This document shows positions 1 to 7,629 of a stretch of 11,023 nucleotides of DNA, piece after piece. Each line of letters starts with the position of its first letter. Position 1 is the stretch's first letter. The stretch is from an uncultured Allobaculum sp. (GTDB taxonomy: Bacteria > Bacillota_I > Bacilli_A > Erysipelotrichales > Erysipelotrichaceae): contig CAJTVE010000082.1 in the NCBI GenBank assembly GCA_910579655.1, forward strand, positions 1 to 11,023, read 5' to 3'. Under the pieces are notes generated by a model. That model was not told the DNA's origin. It did not search any database and was given only the letters and a program-made list of their open reading frames with translations. Both the position numbers and the translations under genes were made by a program.

Positions 1-20
1 GGTAACAGTTGTGTACCCTT
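1..20. repeat. Left arm of a 20-bp perfect inverted repeat
   Basis: The first 20 bases, ggtaacagttgtgtaccctt, are the exact reverse complement of 10756-10775. A 20-base match by chance within 11 kb is very unlikely. The arm may continue to the left of the window, which cannot be seen. The core GGTAACAGTTGTGTACC is itself a near-dyad (GGTA-ACA-GT-TGT-g-TACC, one bulged base), so it could be a protein binding site. The reading I favour is the outer end of an insertion element whose body lies left of the window, matching the element that seems to start at 10756. Confidence 0.7.
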
Positions 21-86
21 TGTTTTCCTGCTGATCCGATCGTTTTCTCTGTGAATACGGTCGAATCTCTTGATCTTCGAAAACGC

Positions 87-114
87 AAAAAAGAGCCGGA
101 TAAGCGGCTCTTTT
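87..114 (-). terminator. Rho-independent terminator of TRAP operon 1
   Basis: Perfect 10-bp stem: AAAAGAGCCG at 89-98 pairs with CGGCTCTTTT at 105-114 around a 6-base loop. Read on the minus strand, the stem is followed by a run of six T. It lies about 145 bases beyond the dctM stop codon, the right place to end the dctPQM transcript. The T-rich plus-strand side means it could also stop transcription coming from the left. Confidence 0.85.
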
Positions 115-156
115 GGCGATCAAAACAATATAGGGGATAGATTCATATCGTTTAAA

Positions 157-213
157 GTAAGTTTTTTACGAAAAGGTCAGAGAGAAAACCTTTTGGACCA
201 GGCTGTTCTGGTC
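157..213 (-). other. Stem-loops in the 3' untranslated region of TRAP operon 1
   Basis: Between the dctM stop and the terminator there are consecutive small dyads: GACCAG/CTGGTC (196-201 with 208-213), AAAAGGT/ACCTTTT (171-177 with 188-194) and a weak GTAA/TTAC at 157-169. None is followed by a proper T-run on the minus strand, so they are not obvious terminators. They may shape or stabilise the 3' end of the mRNA. No gene is supported in 115-258. Confidence 0.35.
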
Positions 214-258
214 AAGCTATTGAATACTGAGTTGTACAGAGAAGATCAATTTTGTTTC

Positions 259-1566
259 TTACATGACACCCAGGACAGTTGGCAGCCATAACGAGATGGC
301 AGGAATGTAAGTCACCAGAACCAGTACGACGAAGATCGCAGCGAAGTAAACAAGCAGCAGCTTGAATACAGATTCAATCGTTACATTTCCCACTTTAACG
401 CCGACAAACAAGGTTGTACCAACTGGCGGGGTGATGGTACCGATACATAAGTTGAAGATCATCATAATACCGAAGTGGATCACGCTCATGCCCAATGCTT
501 CGCAGACCGGCAAGAAGATTGGTGTGAAGATTAAGCAGGCTGGTGTCATATCCAGGAATGTACCAACGATTAACAGAATGATGTTGATCAGAAGCAGGAT
601 GATGTACTTGTTATCCGTTAAGGACAGCATTGCGGACGATACCATCTGTGGAATACCGGTGAAAGCCATAACCCAGGACATGATGGACGATACACCGATT
701 AAGAAGATGATGATCCCAGTCATTTCCGCACTTTCCTTGAAGATTCCATACAGATCTTTGAACTGAATGGACTTGTAGAAGAATAAGGAAAGAACTAACG
801 AGTACACAACGGCTACAACCGAACCTTCAGTCGCAGTAAAAGCACCACCGATAATTCCACCAATAACAATGATGATCAACAGTAAGCAAGGCAGTGAATC
901 AAGGAACACTTTCATTGCTTCTTTTCCAGTGTAGCGAACTTCAGAACGATAGTTGTTTTTCTTGGCAATGAAGTAAACAACGATCATGCAGGCAAGACCC
1001 CATAAGAAACCAGGAATATAACCAGCCATGAACAGTGCGGATACAGAAGCGCCACCAGAAACCAGAGCGTAAGTAATCATTACGTTTGATGGTGGAATCA
1101 GAAGACCTGTAGGCGCTGTGGCAATGTTGGTTGCCGCAGAGAAAGCAGGATCATACCCATCTTCGAGTTCAACTGGACCAATGATGGACCCCATAGCAGA
1201 AGCCGCAGCCGTACCGGAACCAGAGATCGAACCGAATAACATGTTAGCCAGAACGTTAGTCTGAGCCAGCGCGCCAGGCAGACGACCAGTCACAAGTTTT
1301 GCCAGGTTGATTAAGCGGATGGCAATGCCGCCTTTGTTCATGATGTTGCCAGCCAGAACAAAGAATGGAATAGCCAGCAGCGAGAATACGGAAATACCCG
1401 AGAAAATACGTTGTGAAGCGGTAAGGACAGCAACGTCAAATGGCATAACCGGAAGAATGGCAGCCACAGAAGCAATTCCCAGTGCCACCGCAATTGGGGC
1501 GCCAAGAATCAGAAGAACGATCAGAACGCCAAGGATAATCAGGCCGGAAAGGATTGCGATACTCAT
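259..1566 (-). CDS. dctM: TRAP transporter large permease subunit DctM (copy 1)
   Basis: 435-residue polytopic inner-membrane protein, the usual length for stand-alone DctM, with about a dozen hydrophobic segments. It is the ion-coupled channel subunit of a tripartite ATP-independent periplasmic (TRAP) transporter, working with DctQ and DctP. Family hallmarks visible are a Gly/Ser-rich hairpin motif GSISGSGTAAAS at about residues 112-123, PTGLLIPPSN at about 152-161, LDMTPACLIFTPI at about 348-360 and GTITPPVGTTLF at about 386-397; the first and last probably belong to the two substrate/sodium-site hairpins of this fold. The start ATG overlaps the dctQ stop by four bases (ATGA), with AAAGGAGACATCGC before it. 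It is about 80% identical by eye to the second copy at 5801-7111. Variation is concentrated around residues 205-225 and 262-275, likely loops. The substrate cannot be read from DctM. Confidence 0.95.
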   Translation of the reverse strand: MSIAILSGLIILGVLIVLLILGAPIAVALGIASVAAILPVMPFDVAVLTASQRIFSGISVFSLLAIPFFVLAGNIMNKGGIAIRLINLAKLVTGRLPGALAQTNVLANMLFGSISGSGTAAASAMGSIIGPVELEDGYDPAFSAATNIATAPTGLLIPPSNVMITYALVSGGASVSALFMAGYIPGFLWGLACMIVVYFIAKKNNYRSEVRYTGKEAMKVFLDSLPCLLLIIIVIGGIIGGAFTATEGSVVAVVYSLVLSLFFYKSIQFKDLYGIFKESAEMTGIIIFLIGVSSIMSWVMAFTGIPQMVSSAMLSLTDNKYIILLLINIILLIVGTFLDMTPACLIFTPIFLPVCEALGMSVIHFGIMMIFNLCIGTITPPVGTTLFVGVKVGNVTIESVFKLLLVYFAAIFVVLVLVTYIPAISLWLPTVLGVM

Positions 1567-2084
1567 GCGATGTCTCCTTTTTCTTCGATACCATCTGTCA
1601 GTTCGAGATCTTTGCCATGCGCCATATCAATAATGTTCAGGATGGCATAGATCGCAATGAACAGACCGGAAAGAGGCAGAACGGTATAGACGTAACCCAT
1701 AGGAATTCCCAGGGATGCGGTTTTCTGATGCATAGACAGCATCATGATGGAGTAGCCGCCCCAGACCATCGCCAGGGATGCAAATCCAAAAATCATGACT
1801 TCCAGAACGATGTCCAGAATCTGTTTGGCTTTCCCTTTGATTTTGTCGGCGATGAATCCCATACGCATGTGATCACGTTTACCGAATACATACGCACTGG
1901 CCAGCAGAGCCATCCAGGTAAAAGAGTAAGTCAGCAGCTCTTCCGATACAGTGGAAGGACGGCCAAAGAAGTAACGGGTGCAGATCTGATAGGTTCCCAC
2001 AACCACCATTAACGCAAACAGGAAGATACATAAGCTCATGAGGCATGTATTCATCACTTTGCGGATTTTCTTTACAGCTTCCAT
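1563..2084 (-). CDS. dctQ: TRAP transporter small permease subunit DctQ (copy 1)
   Basis: 173-residue membrane protein with four hydrophobic segments, at about residues 13-35, 50-68, 88-112 and 127-150, the normal size and topology for DctQ. The conserved stretch RYFFGRPSTVSEELLTYSFTW (about 37-57), with its SEE motif and the following W, and the KRDHMRM segment (about 69-75) are typical of the family. DctQ is a membrane partner that binds DctM and helps dock the binding protein. The gene starts six bases after the dctP stop with an AAAGGA site upstream, and its stop overlaps the dctM start (ATGA). Its last residues, KGDIA, are written by the same bases that form the dctM ribosome binding site, so translation is probably coupled. 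Confidence 0.93.
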   Translation of the reverse strand: MEAVKKIRKVMNTCLMSLCIFLFALMVVVGTYQICTRYFFGRPSTVSEELLTYSFTWMALLASAYVFGKRDHMRMGFIADKIKGKAKQILDIVLEVMIFGFASLAMVWGGYSIMMLSMHQKTASLGIPMGYVYTVLPLSGLFIAIYAILNIIDMAHGKDLELTDGIEEKGDIA

Positions 2085-2090
2085 GAATGA

Positions 2091-3110
2091 TTATTCCTTT
2101 CCTTCGTATTTTGCATTGACAGCCTGAATGTGGTCATACAGTTCCTGAATCGAAGGGTTTGCTTCGAGCATGTCTTCCTGTACGTTGCTTACGGCGTCTT
2201 TAAATTTCTGAACATCAACGTCGATGAATTCAACACCCTGTTCGTTGATGGCGATGTTTTTCGCTTCTTCAACAGCTTTATCCCATTCAGCCAGTTCGAC
2301 TTCAGTCGAAGCCAGCGCAGCTTCCATGAAGACATTAAGGTCTTCTTCAGACATGTCGTTGAGCAGTTTTGCATTTCCGATCAGCATGTCAGGAACCATC
2401 TGGTGTTTGTTATAGGAATAATATTTGGCAACTTCACCATGTTTGTTGTTGGTTAAAGCCAGCTCGTTGTTTTCAGCCCCGTGAATAACACCCTGCTGAA
2501 TTGCTGTATAGACTTCACCAAAAGACATTGGCGAAGCAGCGGCACCAAAGGAGTTGACCATGTTTACGGATGCAGGAGACTGCTGAACCCGGATCTTCTG
2601 TCCCTTCAAATCTTCGGGGGTTTCGATTCGTTTTGTGGAATAGAAGTTACGGGTTCCAGCGTTATACCAGGTCAGGACACGGAAACCGGAATCGTCTGTG
2701 CTGTGGTAAACCTGCTGCATGTAGTCGTTATCGTTCATGACTTCGTGATACGCCTCTTCGGAAGTGAACAGATACGGCATGGAGAATACTTCATACACAT
2801 CGGCAAACGTTTCCAGGTTGGCGGTACCTGCGACAACAAAGTCGATCGCACCGGTCTGGGTCAGCTCGATGGCTTTCTGTGCAGAGCCTAACAGCTCATT
2901 GGGGAAAATCTCTACTTCATAACGGTCGCCCAGTTTGTCTTCAATAATCTCTTTGAATTTGAGCAGACCTAAATGCTCAGGATGCGTTTCGGACTGCGCG
3001 TGAGCAATGCGGATGATTCGCTTTCCATTGGAAGCACTGCAGCCTGTCATGACAAGAGCCAGTGCGAGGACGAAAAATCCTGAAAAAATCTTCATCAATC
3101 TCTTTCTCAT
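2091..3110 (-). CDS. dctP: TRAP transporter substrate-binding lipoprotein DctP (copy 1)
   Basis: Extracytoplasmic solute receptor of the DctP family; it captures a carboxylate substrate outside the membrane and passes it to DctQM. With the start chosen here the protein is 339 residues. It begins MRKRLMK, has a hydrophobic stretch and then a lipobox ending VMTGC (Cys about 24), so it should be lipid-anchored as in Gram-positive cells. An upstream in-frame ATG at 3137 is less likely, because the ideal AAAGGAG site (3119-3125) lies eight bases before the 3110 start and inside the longer version. Family landmarks are KIRVQQSP (about 162-169), whose Arg (about 164) aligns with the carboxylate-clamping arginine of SiaP/DctP proteins, then SPMSFGEVYTAIQQG and GAENN (about 191-195). 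It is about 74% identical to copy 2 over 318 aligned residues by hand count. First gene of the operon, with a candidate operator in its promoter. Confidence 0.93.
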   Translation of the reverse strand: MRKRLMKIFSGFFVLALALVMTGCSASNGKRIIRIAHAQSETHPEHLGLLKFKEIIEDKLGDRYEVEIFPNELLGSAQKAIELTQTGAIDFVVAGTANLETFADVYEVFSMPYLFTSEEAYHEVMNDNDYMQQVYHSTDDSGFRVLTWYNAGTRNFYSTKRIETPEDLKGQKIRVQQSPASVNMVNSFGAAASPMSFGEVYTAIQQGVIHGAENNELALTNNKHGEVAKYYSYNKHQMVPDMLIGNAKLLNDMSEEDLNVFMEAALASTEVELAEWDKAVEEAKNIAINEQGVEFIDVDVQKFKDAVSNVQEDMLEANPSIQELYDHIQAVNAKYEGKE

Positions 3111-3118
3111 TTGAGGAA

Positions 3119-3125
3119 CTCCTTT
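3119..3125 (-). promoter_or_regulatory. Ribosome binding site that fixes the dctP copy 1 start
   Basis: On the minus strand this reads AAAGGAG, eight bases before the ATG at 3110. The in-frame ATG at 3137 has no such site, and using it would place nine extra residues (MIIKKGVPQ) before a standard lipoprotein signal peptide. The 3110 start is therefore preferred. Confidence 0.85.
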
Positions 3126-3144
3126 CTTGATGATCACAAATCTC

Positions 3145-3170
3145 TGTAACCCTATGTGTAAACACTTACA
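3145..3170. promoter_or_regulatory. Candidate operator (14-bp dyad plus half-site) of TRAP operon 1
   Basis: Positions 3157-3170 read TGTAAACACTTACA, a perfect TGTAA-N4-TTACA dyad. It begins five bases downstream of the -10 box on the minus strand, where a bound repressor would block transcription. Next to it, 3145-3153 (TGTAACCCT) is identical to the first nine bases of the operator of TRAP operon 2. The dyad differs by one base from the cre consensus TGWNANCGNTNWCA (CA instead of the central CG). It could therefore be a site for the LacI-family protein encoded at 9702 or for CcpA; both are inferences. Confidence 0.65.
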
Positions 3171-3175
3171 GAAAT

Positions 3176-3204
3176 AGAATACTGATTTTGGCTTTCAGAT
3201 GCAA
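3176..3204 (-). promoter_or_regulatory. Candidate promoter of TRAP operon 1
   Basis: On the minus strand: TTGCAT (3199-3204), a 17-base spacer and TATTCT (3176-3181). The transcript would start near 3169, inside the operator dyad, leaving a leader of about 60 bases. The bases CAGTAT around the -10 box are the same as in the promoter of TRAP operon 2, which supports this assignment although the -35 box is weak. Confidence 0.6.
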
Positions 3205-3995
3205 GGGGTCCCTGAACTTTTTGGAAGTAAATGATTTGCCAAATATGGCTTCCTTCGTTCCAGAAGCGCCCCTGTCCAGCCAAATCGCCATTGTTCATTC
3301 CATGATGAATGCGTTTTCAGGATCGAAAAGGCCTGAAACTTCTCTTTCCCATTCAAAATTTCTTTTCCTTCAGTCATCTGTCTGGACAGAAAGCCATTCA
3401 TCTCTTTGTTATCAAATTCACAATGAGCGCAGGACTCTATTTATACCGTATTCTGCCAAAAGAATCAAAAGCCTTGTTCAGATTATCAGACTATCCTGAT
3501 TTGTTTATAGGCACATCAATTGACACGTATAAAATTGCTCTCGTCAATTTATGGAAACAAAATGCCGGAATATGCTTCATTCTATGGAAGCTATTACACA
3601 TTTTTCTTCAAAATCAACGACTCCCACCTCTTAAGCGGCTCAATCCCTGACTGTAAGCAGCCTCTGAGTTTGCACAGTTTGATCTTTTAACGACTCTATG
3701 GGAATTCATGGAAGAGAATGTCTTTTCACCGCAACCGTTTACTTTTTCCATTTATGAACTGACTTTAATTCTGGATTTGATTTGATCAGCTAAAGTTGTT
3801 CTTTAACATCGATTTCCTTTTATATAACAAAACATTTTTACCGTATTTTGCCTTGGTCCAGCTCTTTTTTATCCTCGACTTGGTGTTTCTTTAAAAACCC
3901 ACTCAGGCAGCTGAATCCGGCCCACTTCCTTAGAAAGGCCGCAGGGAAAATAAGGTTTCAGGTATCAATCTGCCCACACCGAAAAGATTGCACGC
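3205..3995. other. Intergenic region without a convincing gene
   Basis: About 790 bases between the TRAP operon 1 promoter and the terminator of the upstream unit. Short open frames exist on both strands (for example around 3195-3401 minus and 3309-3650 plus). None has a properly spaced ribosome binding site, a recognisable family motif or a length that stands out, and composition is AT-richer than in the genes. The minus-strand stretch 3597-3690 contains a short stop-bounded frame ending SGIEPLKRWESLILKKNV that could be a worn remnant, but I cannot identify it. No RNA gene or repeat array is seen. Confidence 0.4.
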
Positions 3996-4032
3996 AAAAA
4001 AAAGATCCAACCGATTGATAAGGTTAGATCTT
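3996..4032 (-). terminator. Rho-independent terminator of the DUF5648 gene
   Basis: AAGATCCAACC at 4002-4012 pairs with GGTTAGATCTT at 4022-4032 (one internal C-A mismatch, 9-base loop). On the minus strand it is followed by a run of eight T. It ends the transcript of the gene at 4272-5291 after a 3' untranslated region of about 240 bases. That region (4033-4271) holds no gene, only one small hairpin CCTTCA/TGAAGG at 4182-4200. Confidence 0.85.
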
Positions 4033-4271
4033 CGCATATTTTAGATAATACTTTTGTTTTTTCTCGTCTTCATTGTCAAAGAGCACTTCAATTTTTCATC
4101 TTTTTGCTTTCGTGCGTTTATATTTATCCCTGGCTCCATGATCAAAATGCAGTCCAGCCACCTTTTTCACACAAGTCTAAACCTTCAGAAAATATGAAGG
4201 ACCAGATTTACCAACTGAAAAACCTTTGAACTCACGTAAATTTAAAGGCCGTCTCTGGTAATTCACAGAAA

Positions 4272-5291
4272 CTATCCGCTTACGACACTCATAAAAGTCA
4301 TGCCATCAGGCGTATACAGAACGTAGGATCCAGGAAAATCCGTTTTAAGACTCTCTGGATACTTATTATATTGCGCCTGAATAAAATCCGGATAGTCCTC
4401 AATGGGCTTTTCGGGAGACGCAATGTAGAAATCCATTGGGGCGTAAAGGCCCGCAAATGGCTCCATCATGATCTTGGTGCCCTGGTTTCCTTCATCAATG
4501 ATGGTATCCACAGGCAAAACCAGATTGCTCGAAATCACATGGACTTTCCAGGTATAGTCATCTACTTTGACCGGATCTGAAAACTGTCCAGTGAACTCGC
4601 TGTATTCAGCGCCAATCCCAGGGCGAACCGAAAGTCTTACATTGGATTCCTGGTAAGTTCCATCTGCATTAATAGTCAGAAACGCGCTTGGTCCCCCCGC
4701 AAATCCCCAGATGTTTTTGACAAATTTCTGTCCGGCAAAACGTTCATATAAAGATGGATCTGTTTCTTCATATCCGTTATCCAGCGCTTTCCAGGCAACC
4801 TGATCATACAGCCATCCTGAATGGATCAAAGAATCTTGCTCACTGCGGTTTGTCGTATAGTTATGAGCACCAGACGCTGCATTGGGATTGTAGGCAGAAT
4901 AAAGATTGATATCGCCGCCCGAATAGAAGACTGGCCGACCATCATTGTCCATCAGCCATCCTGATGAAACCAGAGAATCAGCTTCATCGAGATCTTTCGT
5001 ATAGTAATGATCGCCTCCCTGCGCATTCGGATTGTAAAGTCTGTAGACTGAATCTCCGGTTGATGGAGCGATCCAGCCCACGCCTTCAAACACCCAGCCT
5101 TTTTGAATGAGGGCTGCTTTTTCGTCCGGATTTGAAGTGTAAAAATGCTCACCTGAGTATCCGTTATAAAGCCGATAAATATCCTGTCCGGCAATTCCCT
5201 GCTGATCATTTGCCAGAACTGGAGTGGAACCCAGAAGAGCTGCACAACATAGTCCTGCTGCCAGCGTATCCATAGTCATTAAGCGTTTCAT
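4272..5291 (-). CDS. Secreted protein with three DUF5648-type repeats
   Basis: 339 residues. An N-terminal signal peptide (MKRLMT, hydrophobic core, probable cleavage after STPVLA at about residue 27) predicts export; no lipobox or LPXTG anchor is seen. Three repeats follow, at about residues 38-76, 81-122 and 128-169. Each has the pattern YRLYNPN-x-G-x-HYYT-x(8)-L-x-SGW seen in Pfam DUF5648, a repeat found in Firmicutes surface and cell-wall proteins and of unproven function. Residues about 171-339 form a separate C-terminal domain (YERFAGQKF, LTINADGTY, EFTGQFSDPVKVDDYTW) that resembles uncharacterised extracellular domains of Firmicutes. The start is supported by AAAGAGGT eight bases before the ATG. 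The gene forms its own unit between the two TRAP operons, with no visible metabolic link to them. A carbohydrate- or wall-binding role is a guess. Confidence 0.85.
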   Translation of the reverse strand: MKRLMTMDTLAAGLCCAALLGSTPVLANDQQGIAGQDIYRLYNGYSGEHFYTSNPDEKAALIQKGWVFEGVGWIAPSTGDSVYRLYNPNAQGGDHYYTKDLDEADSLVSSGWLMDNDGRPVFYSGGDINLYSAYNPNAASGAHNYTTNRSEQDSLIHSGWLYDQVAWKALDNGYEETDPSLYERFAGQKFVKNIWGFAGGPSAFLTINADGTYQESNVRLSVRPGIGAEYSEFTGQFSDPVKVDDYTWKVHVISSNLVLPVDTIIDEGNQGTKIMMEPFAGLYAPMDFYIASPEKPIEDYPDFIQAQYNKYPESLKTDFPGSYVLYTPDGMTFMSVVSG

Positions 5292-5363
5292 TTTGGCTTA
5301 CCTCTTTCCTATTTCGAGAGAAATTCTAAGACTGGACTTACAAGATGAAGAACCCCAAAGCGG

Positions 5364-5393
5364 CTTATAAATGAATAAACATCACATTCCCAA
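5364..5393 (-). promoter_or_regulatory. Candidate promoter of the DUF5648 gene
   Basis: On the minus strand: TTGGGA (5388-5393), an 18-base spacer and TATAAG (5364-5369), about 70 bases before the start codon. It is the best sigma-A-like pair in the upstream region, but other weaker pairs exist. Confidence 0.45.
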
Positions 5394-5701
5394 AGCTCAG
5401 ATTCAGGAACTCCTGAAATACAGTCTGATCTCCCGAACACTTTGACCGTATAGTTCAGATCTTCCAATCAGTGCTTTACCTATAGTGTATCCAGTTGTTT
5501 TACTTTTGGATTTCCTGCTTATACGGTCATAAAATATAAAAGTTGAATTCAAAAAAAACTGATTGTTGGATAAATTATACAGCCCAGATCTCGTTCAATC
5601 CTATTCTTATGCCCTGGACTTTCAAGACATTTGCCACCATGCATTGCAAAGACCTGTCCCGTAGTGGATTTTCATCCTCAAAGGCCATGGTGGGCAACCG
5701 C
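5394..5701. other. Intergenic region with small dyads, no gene
   Basis: No supported gene. A dyad TTCAGGA-AC-TCCTGAA lies at 5402-5417, nine bases upstream of the candidate -35 box of the DUF5648 gene, a plausible regulator site. The 10-mer TGACCGTATA occurs at 5443-5452 and inverted at 5520-5529. A short open frame near 5543-5758 runs into the terminator and has no family signal. Confidence 0.35.
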
Positions 5702-5736
5702 AAAAAGTCCCCGGCTTTTGAATTGAAGCCGGGGAC
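5702..5736 (-). terminator. Rho-independent terminator of TRAP operon 2
   Basis: Perfect 11-bp GC-rich stem: GTCCCCGGCTT (5707-5717) pairs with AAGCCGGGGAC (5726-5736), 8-base loop. On the minus strand it is followed by five T. It is located about 65 bases beyond the dctM stop. Confidence 0.92.
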
Positions 5737-5764
5737 AAATGGACAGGATAAATTTTAAACAGCT

Positions 5765-5783
5765 GGATTCAGACAGTGAATCC
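5765..5783 (-). other. Small stem-loop after dctM copy 2
   Basis: GGATTCA (5765-5771) pairs perfectly with TGAATCC (5777-5783) around five bases, 17 bases past the dctM stop. It has no T-run, so the main terminator is the one at 5702-5736. It may protect the mRNA end. Confidence 0.35.
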
Positions 5784-5800
5784 GTCTTAAATGAATCGTC

Positions 5801-7111
5801 TTACTTCAAAACACCCATTACCGTTGGCAGCCACAGGGACAGCTGCGGGATGTAGGTTACCAGCATCAGGACAATGAAGATCGCTCCAAAGTACAGAAGC
5901 AGCTGCTTGAAGACCGACTCGATTGTAACCCCGCCGACTCTGACGCCGACAAACAAGGTTGTTCCAACTGGCGGCGTAATGGTGCCGATGCACAGGTTGA
6001 AGATGATCATGATTCCGAAGTGGATCATATCCATACCGAGTTCCGTACAGATTGGCAGGAAAATCGGAGTGAAGATCAGGACAGCTGGGGTCATATCCAT
6101 GAAGGTTCCGACGATTAACAGAATGATGTTGATCATCAACAGGATGATGACTTTACTGTGGGTCATGCCAAGGATGGCCGAGGAAACCATCTGAGGAATG
6201 CCGGTGAAGGCCATAACCCAGGACATAATGGAAGAAACACCAATCAGGAAGATGATGATGCCAGTCATTTCCGCACTTTCTTTTAAAACTTTTGGTACGT
6301 CGGACCATTTCATGGAATGGTAGCCATAGATCGAAAGCAGCAAGGAATACACAACGGCGACAACAGAACCCTCAGTGGCGGTAAAGGCACCAAAGATGAT
6401 GCCGCCGATGACGATAATGATCAATAACAGGCAAGGAATCGCCTGAACAAACATTTTGCCTTTTTCTTTGGCGGTGTATTTCACCGTCGAACGGTAGCCG
6501 TTCTTTTTGGCCAGAAAGTAAATGACAACCATGCAGGCCAGACCCCAGAGAATACCCGGAATGTAGCCAGCCATGAACAAGGCGGATACCGAAGCGCCGC
6601 CGGCAACCAGCGAATAAGTAATCATGACGTTTGATGGTGGAATCAGAAGACCAGTCGGCGCGGTGGCAATGTTAGCAGCGGCGGAGAAGTCTTTTGAGTA
6701 GCCCTCTTCTTCTTCAACTGGACCAATGATAGAACCCATTGCGGAAGCGGCGGCGGTTCCGGAGCCGGAAATTGCACCGAATAACATATTGGCAATCGCG
6801 TTGGTCTGGGCCAGAGCACCAGGCATGCGGCCAGTCATAATTTTTGCCAGGTTGATTAAGCGGATGGCGATGCCGCCTTTATTCATGATGTTGCCAGCCA
6901 GGATGAAAAATGGAATGGCAAGTAAGGAGAACACGGAGATTCCGGAAAATATCCGCTGGGATGCAGTAACGACCGCTACATCTGCGGGCATAATCGGTAA
7001 GATGGCTGCGACAGAGGCGATGCCTAAGGCAATGGCAATCGGCACCCCCATAATGAGCATGATGGCCAGAAGGACCAGAATGATCAGTCCAGAAAGTGTT
7101 GCGATACTCAT
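5801..7111 (-). CDS. dctM: TRAP transporter large permease subunit DctM (copy 2)
   Basis: 436-residue polytopic membrane protein, full length for DctM, and paralogue of the protein at 259-1566. The hallmark segments are retained: LFGAISGSGTAAASAMGSI (about 110-128), PTGLLIPPSN (about 152-161), FMDMTPAVLIFTPI (about 347-360) and GTITPPVGTTLFVG (about 386-399). It forms the ion-driven translocation path with DctQ. The start ATG overlaps the end of dctQ by four bases (ATGA), after AAAGGAGATATCGC. Differences from copy 1 gather around residues 205-225 and 262-275 and at the C terminus, where this copy ends in an extra Lys. The conserved hairpin regions are the same, so the two permeases probably handle the same or closely related substrates. 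Confidence 0.95.
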   Translation of the reverse strand: MSIATLSGLIILVLLAIMLIMGVPIAIALGIASVAAILPIMPADVAVVTASQRIFSGISVFSLLAIPFFILAGNIMNKGGIAIRLINLAKIMTGRMPGALAQTNAIANMLFGAISGSGTAAASAMGSIIGPVEEEEGYSKDFSAAANIATAPTGLLIPPSNVMITYSLVAGGASVSALFMAGYIPGILWGLACMVVIYFLAKKNGYRSTVKYTAKEKGKMFVQAIPCLLLIIIVIGGIIFGAFTATEGSVVAVVYSLLLSIYGYHSMKWSDVPKVLKESAEMTGIIIFLIGVSSIMSWVMAFTGIPQMVSSAILGMTHSKVIILLMINIILLIVGTFMDMTPAVLIFTPIFLPICTELGMDMIHFGIMIIFNLCIGTITPPVGTTLFVGVRVGGVTIESVFKQLLLYFGAIFIVLMLVTYIPQLSLWLPTVMGVLK

Positions 7112-7629
7112 GCGATATCTCCTTTCTCTTCATATCCGTTTTCGAACTTCAGTTTTTCGCCTTTGGCAAGGTCGTAGATATTCAAAATGCAATAGACGCA
7201 GATGGCAACACCGCATACAGGCAGGATGGAATAGATGTAGCCCATTGAAACGCCTAGCGAGGCAGTTTTTTGCTGCATGGACAGCTGCATGATGCTCCAG
7301 CCGCCCCAGACCATGGTCAAAAAGGCGAAGATAAAGATCAGCACTTCAATGACAATGTCCAGAATCTGTTTGGGCCTGCCGGTCAGTTTGTCCGCAATAA
7401 ATGCCATACGCATATGATCGCGTTTGCCAAATACGTAAGTTCCCGCAAGCAACGACAGCCAGGTAAAGCTGTAAGTCAGTAATTCTTCAGAGAAGGTCGA
7501 TGGAGCGTTGAAAACATAACGCGTAACAATCTGGTAGGTGCCAAGAATCACCATGAAGCCGAAAATGAATACGCAGGCTCCCATGATGATCTTGTCCATC
7601 CATTTGCGGATGACTTTATCGGTTTTCAT
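7108..7629 (-). CDS. dctQ: TRAP transporter small permease subunit DctQ (copy 2)
   Basis: 173 residues, identical in length to copy 1, with four hydrophobic segments at about residues 13-35, 50-68, 88-112 and 127-150. The family segment RYVFNAPSTFSEELLTYSFTW lies at about 37-57, followed by GKRDHMRMAF. The protein ends EEKGDIA like copy 1, again because those codons contain the dctM ribosome binding site. Here both junctions overlap by four bases (dctP/dctQ and dctQ/dctM are both ATGA), so the three proteins are probably made by coupled translation. In operon 1 the dctP/dctQ junction is instead a six-base gap. Confidence 0.93.
   Translation of the reverse strand: MKTDKVIRKWMDKIIMGACVFIFGFMVILGTYQIVTRYVFNAPSTFSEELLTYSFTWLSLLAGTYVFGKRDHMRMAFIADKLTGRPKQILDIVIEVLIFIFAFLTMVWGGWSIMQLSMQQKTASLGVSMGYIYSILPVCGVAICVYCILNIYDLAKGEKLKFENGYEEKGDIA

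Noticed and set aside
73..84. ATCTTCGAAAAC, a 10/12 match to the 8833 palindrome
   Set aside because: It lies at the terminator end of TRAP operon 1, away from any promoter; probably chance.
3195..3401. Minus-strand 68-codon frame upstream of dctP copy 1
   Set aside because: The AAAGAG before the ATG has no spacing, the 3' end runs into the TRAP promoter, and there is no family similarity I can name.
3188..3650. Two plus-strand frames of 103 and 113 codons
   Set aside because: They overlap each other, one begins at a TTG inside the promoter spacer, there are no ribosome binding sites, and the composition looks like non-coding DNA.
4188..4200. 13-base direct repeat gaaaatatgaagg shared with 10747-10759
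   Set aside because: About one such match is expected by chance in a window this long, and the flanks do not extend the match.
6726..7292. Plus-strand 188-codon frame opposite dctM and dctQ copy 2
   Set aside because: It is antisense to well-supported conserved genes. Similar frames appear opposite copy 1 for the same reason (codon bias shadow).
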